Of a stretch of DNA of 64,000 nt, positions 49,818 to 57,466 are shown piece after piece; position 1 is the stretch's first letter; each line of letters starts with the position of its first letter. Made by a program: the position numbers and the translations under genes. Origin of the DNA: Solirubrobacter sp963837485 (GTDB taxonomy: Bacteria; Actinomycetota; Thermoleophilia; Solirubrobacterales; Solirubrobacteraceae). The DNA is taken from the NCBI GenBank assembly GCA_963837485.1, contig CAWINP010000008.1:372001-436000 (forward strand), given 5' to 3'. A model generated the notes under the pieces. The model worked only from the letters and a program-made list of their open reading frames with translations, made no database searches and had not been told where the DNA came from.

Positions 49818-50207
49818 CTGCTCCCCCATTACACCGTTCGCGCGCTCGGCCCCGACGACCGCGAAGCAGTCGCCCTGACCGACATCGACCACGTGTCCCA
49901 CGTGGCGCTCGCGGCGGTCGACGAGAGCGACGGGAGCATCGTCGCCGTGGCCCGCTACAACGCGTGGGCGCGGCGCGAGGGGGTGGCCGACCTCGCGGTC
50001 GCGGTGATCGACGACTGGCAGGGCCGGCGGCTCGGCACGCGGCTGGCGATCCAGGCGATCCAGCGCGCGAAGCTCAACGGCTTCTCGCTGCTGACCGCGA
50101 CGACGTTCTCGGACAACCGCCCGGCTCGCCGGATGATGCGCACGCTCGGCTTCAACACCGTCGGCTACGACGGAGCCCTGCTCGACGTGGAGCTGCGCCT
50201 CACCTAG
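49818..50207 (+). pseudogene. GNAT acetyltransferase remnant lacking a standard start
   Basis: The frame reads as a GNAT acetyltransferase: YTVRALGPDDREAV, HVSHVALAAVDESDG, the acetyl-CoA loop VIDDWQGRRLGTRL, and a last-strand RMMRTLGFNTVGYDG. Two defects appear. No ATG, GTG or TTG occurs between the in-frame stop at 49716 and GTG 49893, which lies inside the fold; CTG 49818 is the only early candidate. The roughly 30 residues that usually separate PDDR from the VDHVxHVAL strand are missing, so helices 1-2 are deleted. It is either decayed or a reduced protein starting at GTG 49893 (104 residues). Confidence 0.55.
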
Positions 50208-50208
50208 A

Positions 50209-50374
50209 AGGGGCCCGTTGAAGAATTCCGGTACGCCCGCTGCGGCACATCCGCGGCGCCTCGACCCACCCACGACGCTCACGTGCCAGAGGCACGCATC
50301 ACTTGTCGCGCGCGGCCCGAGGCATCCACGGCTGCACCCCATCGGTCGGACCGACCATTCTTCAACGAACCCCT
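50209..50374. repeat. long imperfect palindrome E between convergent genes
   Basis: Arms at 50209-50226 and 50357-50374 match at 16 of 18 positions (core CGTTGAAGAAT); the two differences become G-U pairs on the minus strand. Pairing continues inward through CGGT and GCCTCG/CGAGGC blocks to the apex CGTGCC-AGA-GGCACG. The minus-strand stop codon (50373-50375) lies in the right arm and the plus-strand stop (50205-50207) abuts the left arm. Confidence 0.65.
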
Positions 50375-51698
50375 AGAACGCATAACGGACGGTCTGGAAG
50401 CCGGCGCGCAGCGCCTCGGCCTCCGGCTTGAGGTCGTCCGGATCGCGGCGCTCGACGAGCACCTGCGCGATCAGCTCGGCGATCGCCTCCATCTCGGCGG
50501 CTCCCATGCCGAGGCGGGTGACCTCGGTGGTGCCGATCCGCAGCCCGCTCGGGCGATCCCAGTCGGACGGCCGGTCGTCCGGCAGCAGGTTCTTGTTGGT
50601 GATGATGTTGGCCCGCGCGAGCGTGTGGGCGACGTCGAGCCCGCCGCCGAACGCGCGCACGTCGGCGATCACCTGGTGCGTGCGCGTGTAGCCCTTGTGC
50701 GCGCCCAGGACGGGCACGCCGCGGGAGTGCAGCGCGTCCGCGAGCGCCTGCGCGTTGGCGACGATCGCGGCCATATACTCGCGGCCGAACTCGATCAGCT
50801 CGGCCGCGGCCGCGGCGAGCGCGGCGACGCGGTTGACCTGATGGGTGGCGGCGAGCGCGGGGAAGACCGCGTCGGTCAGCGGCTTGGCGAGCGCGGGGTC
50901 GTTCCAGACCATGACGCCTGACTGCGGGCCGGAGAACGTCTTGCCGGCCGAGCCGGTGAGGACGGCGGCGCCCTCGTTGAGCGGGTCCTGGAACTGGCCG
51001 CCGGCGATCAGCCCGAGCTGGTGGGCGCCGTCGAAGAACACCTTCCCGCCCCACTCCTGCACGATCGCCGCGATGTCGCGGACGGGAAGCGGGAACAGGG
51101 TCATGCTGGCGCCGAGGGCGACGAGCCTGGGCTTGGTCTCGCGGGCCGTCGCCGCAAACGCGTCGAGGTCGACCTCGAGCTCGTGCGGATCGAACGGGAC
51201 GTCCACGATCTTCAGGCCGCGGATGCCGGCGGGGCCGTCGTGGCGGTTCGAGCTGTGGCCGCCGACCGGCTGCGGGATCGTCATCACCGTGTCGCCGGGC
51301 TCGGTCAGCGCGGCGTACACGGCCAGGTTGCCGAGCATGCTCGCCACGAGCCGGTGCTCGGCGTACGCGCTGCCGAACAGGCGCTTGAGCAACTCGACGC
51401 ACAGCGCCTCGATCTCGTCGATGTGGCGGGTGCCGGCGAACCAGCGGTTGACGGGGCCGATGTGACCCTCGGCGGCGCGCTGCCCGACCTCGCTGGAGAG
51501 CAGCCGCTGCACGGTCGGGCTGACGAGCGCCTCGGGGGCGAGCAGGTTGATGCACTCGCGCCCGCGCCAGCGCTCGTTGCGCTCGACCGCGGCGAGCACC
51601 TCGCGCTGCATGCCCGCGGGATCGGTCGCGTCGAGCAGCGCCCGCGCGGCGGCGAGCGTCGCCTCGTCATGGATCTCGATCGGCGCGATCGCGGTCAT
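50373..51698 (-). CDS. serine hydroxymethyltransferase-like PLP enzyme
   Basis: A 441-residue fold-type I protein that aligns with serine hydroxymethyltransferase: NLLAPEALVSPTVQRLLSSEV near the start, TEPGDTVMTIPQPVGGHSS, FFDGAHQLGLIAGGQ with the PLP-contacting aspartate, and the Schiff-base lysine K253 in TGSAGKTFSGPQSG. Normal SHMT has TTTHKTLRGPRGG there, so the histidine before the lysine is glycine and the RGP motif is changed. Folate-dependent serine chemistry is doubtful; an aldolase, transaminase or racemase-like activity is possible. Co-transcribed with a GntR regulator four bases overlapping upstream. Confidence 0.8.
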   Translation of the reverse strand: MTAIAPIEIHDEATLAAARALLDATDPAGMQREVLAAVERNERWRGRECINLLAPEALVSPTVQRLLSSEVGQRAAEGHIGPVNRWFAGTRHIDEIEALCVELLKRLFGSAYAEHRLVASMLGNLAVYAALTEPGDTVMTIPQPVGGHSSNRHDGPAGIRGLKIVDVPFDPHELEVDLDAFAATARETKPRLVALGASMTLFPLPVRDIAAIVQEWGGKVFFDGAHQLGLIAGGQFQDPLNEGAAVLTGSAGKTFSGPQSGVMVWNDPALAKPLTDAVFPALAATHQVNRVAALAAAAAELIEFGREYMAAIVANAQALADALHSRGVPVLGAHKGYTRTHQVIADVRAFGGGLDVAHTLARANIITNKNLLPDDRPSDWDRPSGLRIGTTEVTRLGMGAAEMEAIAELIAQVLVERRDPDDLKPEAEALRAGFQTVRYAF

Positions 51699-52447
51699 CT
51701 CGGCTCCTGGTCGGGGGTGTTGGGCGGCGCGCCCGCGGCGTGGGCAGCACCGCGCCCGGCGGGGCCGGGCGTCGCGGCGTCGTCGGCGCCGAACGTGCGG
51801 TCGATCAGCGCGCCGAGGGTGAGCCAGTTGTCGCGCACGTGGGCGGCGGTGGCCGCGGCGTCGCCGGCCGTCGCCAGGCGCACGATCTCGTCGTGCTGGC
51901 GGACCGAGGCGCGGCCTGACAGCGAGCCGAAGCGCAGGCGCTCAAGCCGGCGCACGCCCGGCATCAGCCGGTCCAGCGCGCGCGGCAGCTCGGCGTTCGC
52001 CGATGCCGCGACGAACACGCCGTGGAAGTCGTCGTCGGCGGCGAGCGCGAGCTCGACCTTGTTGTTGCGCAGCGCGCCGCCGAAGCGCTCGTTGGCGTCG
52101 AGCATCTCCGCGTAGTCGGACGCCGTCAGCCGCGGCACCGCGAGCTCGGCCGCGAGCGCGTGCAGCGCGGCGACGATCGGGAACGCGTCGCGCGCGGCCC
52201 TGCGGTCGAGCGGGGCGACGCGCGTGAACCGCTGCGGCGCCGTCTCCACGAGCCCGTCCTGCTCGAGCCGCGACAACGCCTCGCGCACCGGCGTCCGCGA
52301 GAGCCCGAGCCAGCGCGTCAGCTCCGCGTCACGCAACCGCTCGCCCGGCGCCAGCGTGCCGTCGACGATCGCGTCGCGCAGCGTCTGGTACGCCCGGTCG
52401 CGCAGGAGATCGCGGTCAAGCGCCGCGTGGCTGTCGGGAACTGGCAT
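51695..52447 (-). CDS. GntR family regulator, FadR/FCD subfamily
   Basis: A 250-residue regulator: winged helix at residues about 18-75 (LRDAIVDGTLAPGERLRD, then LGLSRTPVREALSRLEQDGLV) and an all-helical FCD ligand domain (about 85-215) with the metal-binding pattern D-x3-H around DDDFHGVFVAAS. Ligands are usually carboxylic or amino acids. The gene start lies inside a perfect palindrome at 52442-52467, so it probably represses itself and the coupled SHMT-like gene (ATGA overlap). The inducer may be that enzyme's substrate. Confidence 0.92.
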   Translation of the reverse strand: MPVPDSHAALDRDLLRDRAYQTLRDAIVDGTLAPGERLRDAELTRWLGLSRTPVREALSRLEQDGLVETAPQRFTRVAPLDRRAARDAFPIVAALHALAAELAVPRLTASDYAEMLDANERFGGALRNNKVELALAADDDFHGVFVAASANAELPRALDRLMPGVRRLERLRFGSLSGRASVRQHDEIVRLATAGDAAATAAHVRDNWLTLGALIDRTFGADDAATPGPAGRGAAHAAGAPPNTPDQEPR

Positions 52448-52467
52448 ACTGAAATATCAGTATGCCA
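52442..52467. promoter_or_regulatory. perfect operator palindrome overlapping the gntR start
   Basis: TGGCATACTGA and TCAGTATGCCA are exact inverted repeats around AATA. The ATG of the gntR gene (52447) lies in one arm, and a GATATT -10-like hexamer lies in the centre, so repressor binding would block the start of a leaderless message. Confidence 0.72.
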
Positions 52468-52531
52468 CATGCCAGCCCGCGCCGCGCCGCAGCCCCTCGC
52501 GCGCCGCGCCGCAGCCCCTCGCGCGCCGCGA

Positions 52532-55024
52532 TCAGCCGCGAGCCAGAGAGACGCGGACGCGCCCGGCGCCCGCGGGCACCCTCAGCGTCACCGGGCGGCG
52601 CCCGAGCGTCCGCAGCGACGTGCACGTCGAGCCGCACGCCATCACCCGCAGGCGCCCGCGGGCATGCGCCGCGCGGCGCACGCGCACGGTCAGCGTGCGG
52701 CTCGCGGCCGAGGCGCTGGCAAACGACGCGCGAGCGCCGCCGCCCGACACCGACGCGCTCGCCAGCAGCGCCCCGCTCGCGCCGCGCAGCGACGACGACC
52801 CGCCTGGAGCGATCGCCGCCGAAGCGGCAGGAGGCATGATCGGGCCGACGGCCGCGGAGTACGCGTAGACGGCTCCGTCGGCGTTGGTCGCCAGCACGCG
52901 CAGCCGCAGCTTGGCGTACTTGTCGACGGCCACGAGCTTGTAGGTCATCCGCGTTGCGCCCGCGATGTCGGCGAAGCCGCTGCCGTCGTCGCGCTGCCAC
53001 CGGTACGCGTAGCTCGAGCCCGCCGGGCTCCAGCCGCCGGAGCTGCCCGAGAGCGTCGCGCCCACCAGCACGCCTCCGCCCACGCGCGGGATCGACACGT
53101 TCACCGGCGGCTGCGCCAGCACCGGGCCGAGGTCGGCCGAGTACGCGGTGACCGTCAGGATGCCGCTGATCGCGGTCACGCGCACGCGGATCTTGGCGCC
53201 GCGATCGGGCGTCCCCACCCGGAACGTCGCCGCCCGCGCCCCCGCGATGTCCGCGTAGCCGGAGCCCGTGTCGCGCTGCCACTGCAGCGCGTAGCCGGCC
53301 GCGGCAGGGCTCCAGGTGCCGGTGGTCGCGGTCAGCGTCGCATTCGTCTTGGCCGCGCCGATGATCCGCGGGAGCACCGTGTTGGCGGGCATCGGCACGA
53401 CGATCGGCCCGAAGTCGTCGGACACGGCGGTCGCCGCGCCGTCCGGGTTGGTGGCGTCGACCTGGATGCGCACCAGTGCCCCCTCGTCGCCCACCGGCAC
53501 GCGATACGTCGCGCGCGTGGCGCCGGGAATGGGGACGAACGCGCCGCCGCCCACGCTGCGCTGCCACTGGTACGTGTAGGTCGTGCCGGCCGGGTTCCAC
53601 GTGCCGGGCGCCGCGGTCAGCAGCGAGCCCGACGTCGCCGGCCCCGACACCGTCGGCTTGTCGACCGAGACCGGCGGCCGCGGCTGGATCGGTCCGATCT
53701 CAGCCGAGGTCGCGACCACGTTCCCGTACGGGTTGACCGCGGTCACCCGCAGGCTGATCATCGTGTTGCGATCGGCCGAGGCGAGGCGGTACGCGCTCGA
53801 CGTGGCGCCGACGATCACCGCGCCGTCGCGCAGCCACTGGTACTGGTAGGACAGGCCGGGCGGGTTCCAGACCCCCTTGTCGGCGGTCAGCAGCGAGCCG
53901 GTCGACGTCACGCCGGCGATCGACGGCGGCGTGTCGTTCGCCGGCGGGTCCGACGGGCCCGACGACAGGCACGCGCCCAGCGGCAGCGTGCTGCACTCGG
54001 CCAGGAAGAGGCTGTTGTAGACGTTCCAGTGCGTCGCCAGATAGCTGCCGGTCGCGGGCGTGGGGTTGAAGTAGTCGTCCTGCCCGCAGTCGTAGGTCTG
54101 CGGCATCGTCCCCGCGAGCGCCGCGCAGACGCTCGCGCTGTACGGCCGGCTCATGGCCGGGCCGTCCTGGTAGCACATGACGTCGAGGCCGTCCCAGCAG
54201 TGGCTGTACACGTAGCTGGTGCCGCCGGTCGGCTGGCTCGAGTGCGGCGCCGACCACTGGACGGCGCCCATGTTGTGCGTCATCTCGTGCAGCAGGCCCT
54301 CGGGCCACCAGCCGTGCGGATCGGGCCCCGGGGCGAGCGCGTCCGGATACCAGATGACCGAGGTCAGCCCGCCGCCGTTGTGGATGTTGCCGATGTCGGG
54401 GCGTTGCGACGCGGGCGAGCCCTCATACAGCTCGCCGACGCCGTTCGGCGCGCCGGAGGACAGCGTGTCGGCGATGATCAGGTAGTTGCGCCGGCCGCCC
54501 GGATTGGGGTTGACCTTCGTGAGCACGTAGCTCTCGACGGCGCTCAGGTTCTGCAGGTACGTCGCGCGCGAGTTCGGGAGCGCGACCGTCTGGATGTCGA
54601 GGTACTCCGGCCCGCACGTGGTCCCCTGGTCGAAGCGCGGGGCGCGCAGGGAGCCCGGCTGGGAGGAGACGAACTGCTCGATCAGCGAGAGGTTCGCCTG
54701 CAGCGCGTCCTTCCACAGGTCGAACCGGTTGCCGCGGTCGGCGGGATACGCGTAGATGACCTTGAACTGCGGCAGCGTCTTGTCGAACGCGGCGTCGACC
54801 GTGTCGTCGGTCGTCGTCTCCAGGCCGCACCACATCGTCGGCAGCCCGGTCGCGGCGACGCCGACGTCCATCGCCTTCAGGCGGGCCTGCCCGACCTCCT
54901 GGACGACGTTGACCGACTCGAGCTCCTGCATCGTGTCGTTGTGATCGCCGCGCGGGAGGTCCTCCGCATAGGCGGGCGTCGCGCCGAGCGCGAGCAGGGC
55001 GAAGCAGAGGACGATGGCGCGCAT
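52532..55024 (-). CDS. secreted metzincin-like metalloprotease with Ig-like repeats
   Basis: An approximately 830-residue exported protein. Signal peptide RAIVLCFALLALGATPAYA is followed by a metalloprotease-like region (to about residue 370) with LLHEMTHNMG, matching HExxHxxG, and DVMCYQDG resembling a Met-turn. Four tandem beta-sandwich repeats of about 90 residues follow, each with a G-x-W-x-P and Y-x-W-Q/L-R core, then a basic tail. It would act outside the cell on proteins or surface polymers. ATG 55024 is preferred over GTG 55042. The third zinc ligand is not obvious, so activity is likely but unproven. Confidence 0.75.
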   Translation of the reverse strand: MRAIVLCFALLALGATPAYAEDLPRGDHNDTMQELESVNVVQEVGQARLKAMDVGVAATGLPTMWCGLETTTDDTVDAAFDKTLPQFKVIYAYPADRGNRFDLWKDALQANLSLIEQFVSSQPGSLRAPRFDQGTTCGPEYLDIQTVALPNSRATYLQNLSAVESYVLTKVNPNPGGRRNYLIIADTLSSGAPNGVGELYEGSPASQRPDIGNIHNGGGLTSVIWYPDALAPGPDPHGWWPEGLLHEMTHNMGAVQWSAPHSSQPTGGTSYVYSHCWDGLDVMCYQDGPAMSRPYSASVCAALAGTMPQTYDCGQDDYFNPTPATGSYLATHWNVYNSLFLAECSTLPLGACLSSGPSDPPANDTPPSIAGVTSTGSLLTADKGVWNPPGLSYQYQWLRDGAVIVGATSSAYRLASADRNTMISLRVTAVNPYGNVVATSAEIGPIQPRPPVSVDKPTVSGPATSGSLLTAAPGTWNPAGTTYTYQWQRSVGGGAFVPIPGATRATYRVPVGDEGALVRIQVDATNPDGAATAVSDDFGPIVVPMPANTVLPRIIGAAKTNATLTATTGTWSPAAAGYALQWQRDTGSGYADIAGARAATFRVGTPDRGAKIRVRVTAISGILTVTAYSADLGPVLAQPPVNVSIPRVGGGVLVGATLSGSSGGWSPAGSSYAYRWQRDDGSGFADIAGATRMTYKLVAVDKYAKLRLRVLATNADGAVYAYSAAVGPIMPPAASAAIAPGGSSSLRGASGALLASASVSGGGARASFASASAASRTLTVRVRRAAHARGRLRVMACGSTCTSLRTLGRRPVTLRVPAGAGRVRVSLARG

Positions 55025-55085
55025 CACTCGTGAGAACGGCACCCCGGGGTCCGCGCTTGAGCGGATGTCGACGGATGTCGGCGCG

Positions 55086-55091
55086 TATCGT
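55086..55091 (+). promoter_or_regulatory. -10-like TATCGT, leaderless position
   Basis: TATCGT ends seven bases before ATG 55099 and helps choose that start over an in-frame codon at 55030. Confidence 0.42.
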
Positions 55092-55098
55092 CACGTCG

Positions 55099-55914
55099 AT
55101 GCGAGGCGTCGACATGCACGTCCACCTGCCGACCGGCGACTGGGTCTGCGGCTGCGTGGGCCACTATCTGGACTCGGTCGAGCGCTACTTCGGCCGGCGC
55201 CCCGAGCCGGCGACGCTCGAGGACCTGCATGCGCTCTACGAGCGGCTGGACCTGCGCGGCGTGCTGCTCGGCTGGGACGCGCAGGGCCGGGAGATCGACA
55301 ACGCCGAGCTGGCCGCGATGTGCGGGGAGCGGTTCGTCGGCTTCGGCTCGGTCGACCCGAACCGCGATGACGCGCTCGACCGGCTCGCGCGTTTCGAGTC
55401 ACTCGGCCTGCGCGGGCTGAAGCTGCATCCGACGCTGCAGGGCTTCGATCCCGGCGACGATCGCTTCCTGCCGTTCTTCGACGCCGCGGCGGAGCTCGGG
55501 CTGACGCTGCTGACTCATGCCGGCACGAGCGGCCTGGGCGCCGGCGAGCCGGGCGGCCAGGGCCTTCGGATCGACCTCGCGCGCCCGATCCTGCTCGACC
55601 GCATCGCCGCCCGCCACCCGCGCATGCCGATCGTGCTCGCGCACGTCGGCTGGCCGTGGCACCTGGAGGCGGTGGCGATGGCGCTGCACAAGTCCAACGT
55701 CTACCTCGACATCTCGGGCTGGAAGTACCGCTACCTGCCCGACGACGTGCGGCGGGAGATGCCGCGGCGCCTGCGCGGGCAGTTCCTGTTCGGGACCGAC
55801 TACCCGATGTTCGACCCGGAGGCCTGCGTGGCGGAGTTCGACGGGCTGGGGCTGCCGGACGACGTCGCCGGAGCGATCCTGCGCGACAACGCGGTCGCGC
55901 TGCTGGACCTGTAG
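55099..55914 (+). CDS. amidohydrolase family protein (Amidohydro_2)
   Basis: A 271-residue TIM-barrel metal-dependent hydrolase. DMHVHLP gives the HxH pair, LTHAGTSG and LAHVGWPWHLEA supply further histidines, and FGTDYPMF carries the catalytic aspartate, the set expected for 2-pyrone-dicarboxylate lactonase/ACMSD-like enzymes. The reaction may be hydrolysis or decarboxylation of an aromatic catabolite. The last 115 bases are overlapped antisense by the MFS gene. Confidence 0.88.
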   Translation: MRGVDMHVHLPTGDWVCGCVGHYLDSVERYFGRRPEPATLEDLHALYERLDLRGVLLGWDAQGREIDNAELAAMCGERFVGFGSVDPNRDDALDRLARFESLGLRGLKLHPTLQGFDPGDDRFLPFFDAAAELGLTLLTHAGTSGLGAGEPGGQGLRIDLARPILLDRIAARHPRMPIVLAHVGWPWHLEAVAMALHKSNVYLDISGWKYRYLPDDVRREMPRRLRGQFLFGTDYPMFDPEACVAEFDGLGLPDDVAGAILRDNAVALLDL

Positions 55915-57032
55915 GCGACGGCGGCGAGACCGGCGACGAGCGGGCCGAGGCCGGCGACGAGCAGCGCCGGCTGCGCGCCGAGCGCGGCGACCATCAGGCC
56001 GCCGAGGCCCAGCGCGCCGAGCTCGGCGGCGTTGCGCGCGGCCCCGTAGGCGGCGAACGCGCGGCCGTGCTCGTCTTTGGCGACGCGTTCCTGGATCAGC
56101 GTGCGCATGAGCACGTTCTTGACGCCGTGGCCGACGCCGCCGACGAGGTAGCCGGCCATCACCCATGCGAGCATCGCCCAGCACGCCGCGGCGGCCATGC
56201 CCGCGCCCTGGAGCGCGAGGGCGAGCATCGCGCCGGTGGCGAGCGCGGTCCTGACGCGCGGCGCGACCGCGAGCGCGCCGGCGACCATGCCCGCGGTCCA
56301 GGCCGCGAACACGAGCGCGTAGCCGGCCCCGCCGGCGTGCACGACGTCGCGGACGTAGAAGACCTCGACGGTCATCGAGGCGGAGATGAACAGCAGCCCG
56401 GCGACGGCGGCGAGCACGGCGGCGCGGACGTCGGGGTCGGCGAGCAGGAGCGCGAAGGCGCCCTTCGGCCGGCTCGCGGCGGCGTCGCGGGCGGGCGGCC
56501 GGCGCGCGTGCATGAGCGCCGCGCCGATCGCCACCGCCGCGAAGCTCGCGGCGTTGACGGCGAGCGCGACGCGCGTGCCGCCGGCCGCGGTCAGCGCGCC
56601 CGCGATCAGCGGCCCCGCGGTGAACCCCGCGTAGCGCGCGCTCTCGACCCAGCCGTTGGCCTTCGCGAGGTCGCGTGCCACGACCGGCACCAGCGCGGCC
56701 TCGGCCGGGCCCGCGACCGCCGCGCCGGCGCCGAGCAGCGCGGCGAGCGGGAGGATCGCTCCAAGGCCGCCGGCAAACACGAGGCCCGCGGCGACGGCCG
56801 CCTGCGCGACGGACACGAGCGCGAGCAGCCGCCGCGTCTCCATGCGATCGACGAGCTTGCCCGCGGGGGAGGCGAGCAGCGCGATCGGTCCCATCAGCGC
56901 CGCGAACAGCGCGGCCACGGCGAAGCCTGAGCCGGTCAGGTCGTGCACGCGCAGCGAGAGCACGACGACGAGGATGAGGTCGCCGGCCGCGGAGATCGCG
57001 GTGGCGCCGGCGAGCAGGCGGAGGTCGCGCAT
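55800..57032 (-). CDS. MFS transporter (MdfA/enterobactin exporter-like)
   Basis: A 410-residue major facilitator protein with about twelve segments; the motif A-like loop is GKLVDRMETRRLL and a central charged loop lies near residues 178-192. The final 35 residues (Ser/Pro/Thr-rich) are encoded antisense to the amidohydrolase, so the extension may be recent. Substrate is unknown. It lies four bases downstream of the NTF2-like gene. Confidence 0.83.
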   Translation of the reverse strand: MRDLRLLAGATAISAAGDLILVVVLSLRVHDLTGSGFAVAALFAALMGPIALLASPAGKLVDRMETRRLLALVSVAQAAVAAGLVFAGGLGAILPLAALLGAGAAVAGPAEAALVPVVARDLAKANGWVESARYAGFTAGPLIAGALTAAGGTRVALAVNAASFAAVAIGAALMHARRPPARDAAASRPKGAFALLLADPDVRAAVLAAVAGLLFISASMTVEVFYVRDVVHAGGAGYALVFAAWTAGMVAGALAVAPRVRTALATGAMLALALQGAGMAAAACWAMLAWVMAGYLVGGVGHGVKNVLMRTLIQERVAKDEHGRAFAAYGAARNAAELGALGLGGLMVAALGAQPALLVAGLGPLVAGLAAVAYRSSSATALSRRIAPATSSGSPSPSNSATQASGSNIG

Positions 57033-57036
57033 CGTC

Positions 57037-57393
57037 CTACTCGTCCCAGGCCTGGACGCCGTCCCAGCGGACGATCTTGCCGTCGCGCAGATGCAGGAGC
57101 GCGTTGCAGCGGACGTGGCCTCCGCCGCCGGGATAGGTGCACAGGACGGCGACGGCGGCGCGGTCGCCGGACGCGAGGCCGTCCACGACCTGGCTGACGA
57201 TCCCGCGCGAGCGGCCCTCTTCGAGCATCGCGAGCACCTCGTCGCGACCGCGGTAGATCGCAGGCGCCTGCGGCTGCGAGCGCTGGTCGACCTCGACCCA
57301 GACGATGTCGTCGGCGAGCAGCGAGGTGAACGTGGAGAGCGACGTGTCGGCGATCAGGGCCTCGACGTCGAACGGAGTAGCGGTGGCTGACAT
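57037..57393 (-). CDS. NTF2-like (SnoaL-type) protein
   Basis: A 118-residue cone-fold protein. The pattern LLADDIVWVEVDQRS, YRGRDEVLAMLEE and VRCNALLHLRDGKIVRWDGVQAW matches SnoaL-like/ketosteroid-isomerase relatives. The pocket could house a cyclase, isomerase or dehydratase, or only bind ligand; catalytic residues are not recognisable. ATG 57393 is used; GTG 57402 would add three residues. It is probably co-transcribed with the MFS gene. Confidence 0.8.
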   Translation of the reverse strand: MSATATPFDVEALIADTSLSTFTSLLADDIVWVEVDQRSQPQAPAIYRGRDEVLAMLEEGRSRGIVSQVVDGLASGDRAAVAVLCTYPGGGGHVRCNALLHLRDGKIVRWDGVQAWDE

Positions 57394-57454
57394 GCGCGTC
57401 ACCTTCGAGCACGCCCGTCAGCCGATCGTGATCCGCCCGTCAGCGGAGCCGACG

Positions 57455-57460
57455 TAGGCT
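57455..57460 (+). promoter_or_regulatory. -10-like TAGGCT, leaderless position
   Basis: TAGGCT ends six bases before ATG 57467, the same hexamer and spacing as at the Nudix gene. Confidence 0.42.
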
Positions 57461-57466
57461 TCGCCG

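Noticed and set aside
52022..55033. A 1003-residue plus-strand open frame antisense to the metzincin and gntR genes
   Set aside because: No motif, extreme Arg/His/Ala content, and both minus-strand genes have clear domains and operator context.
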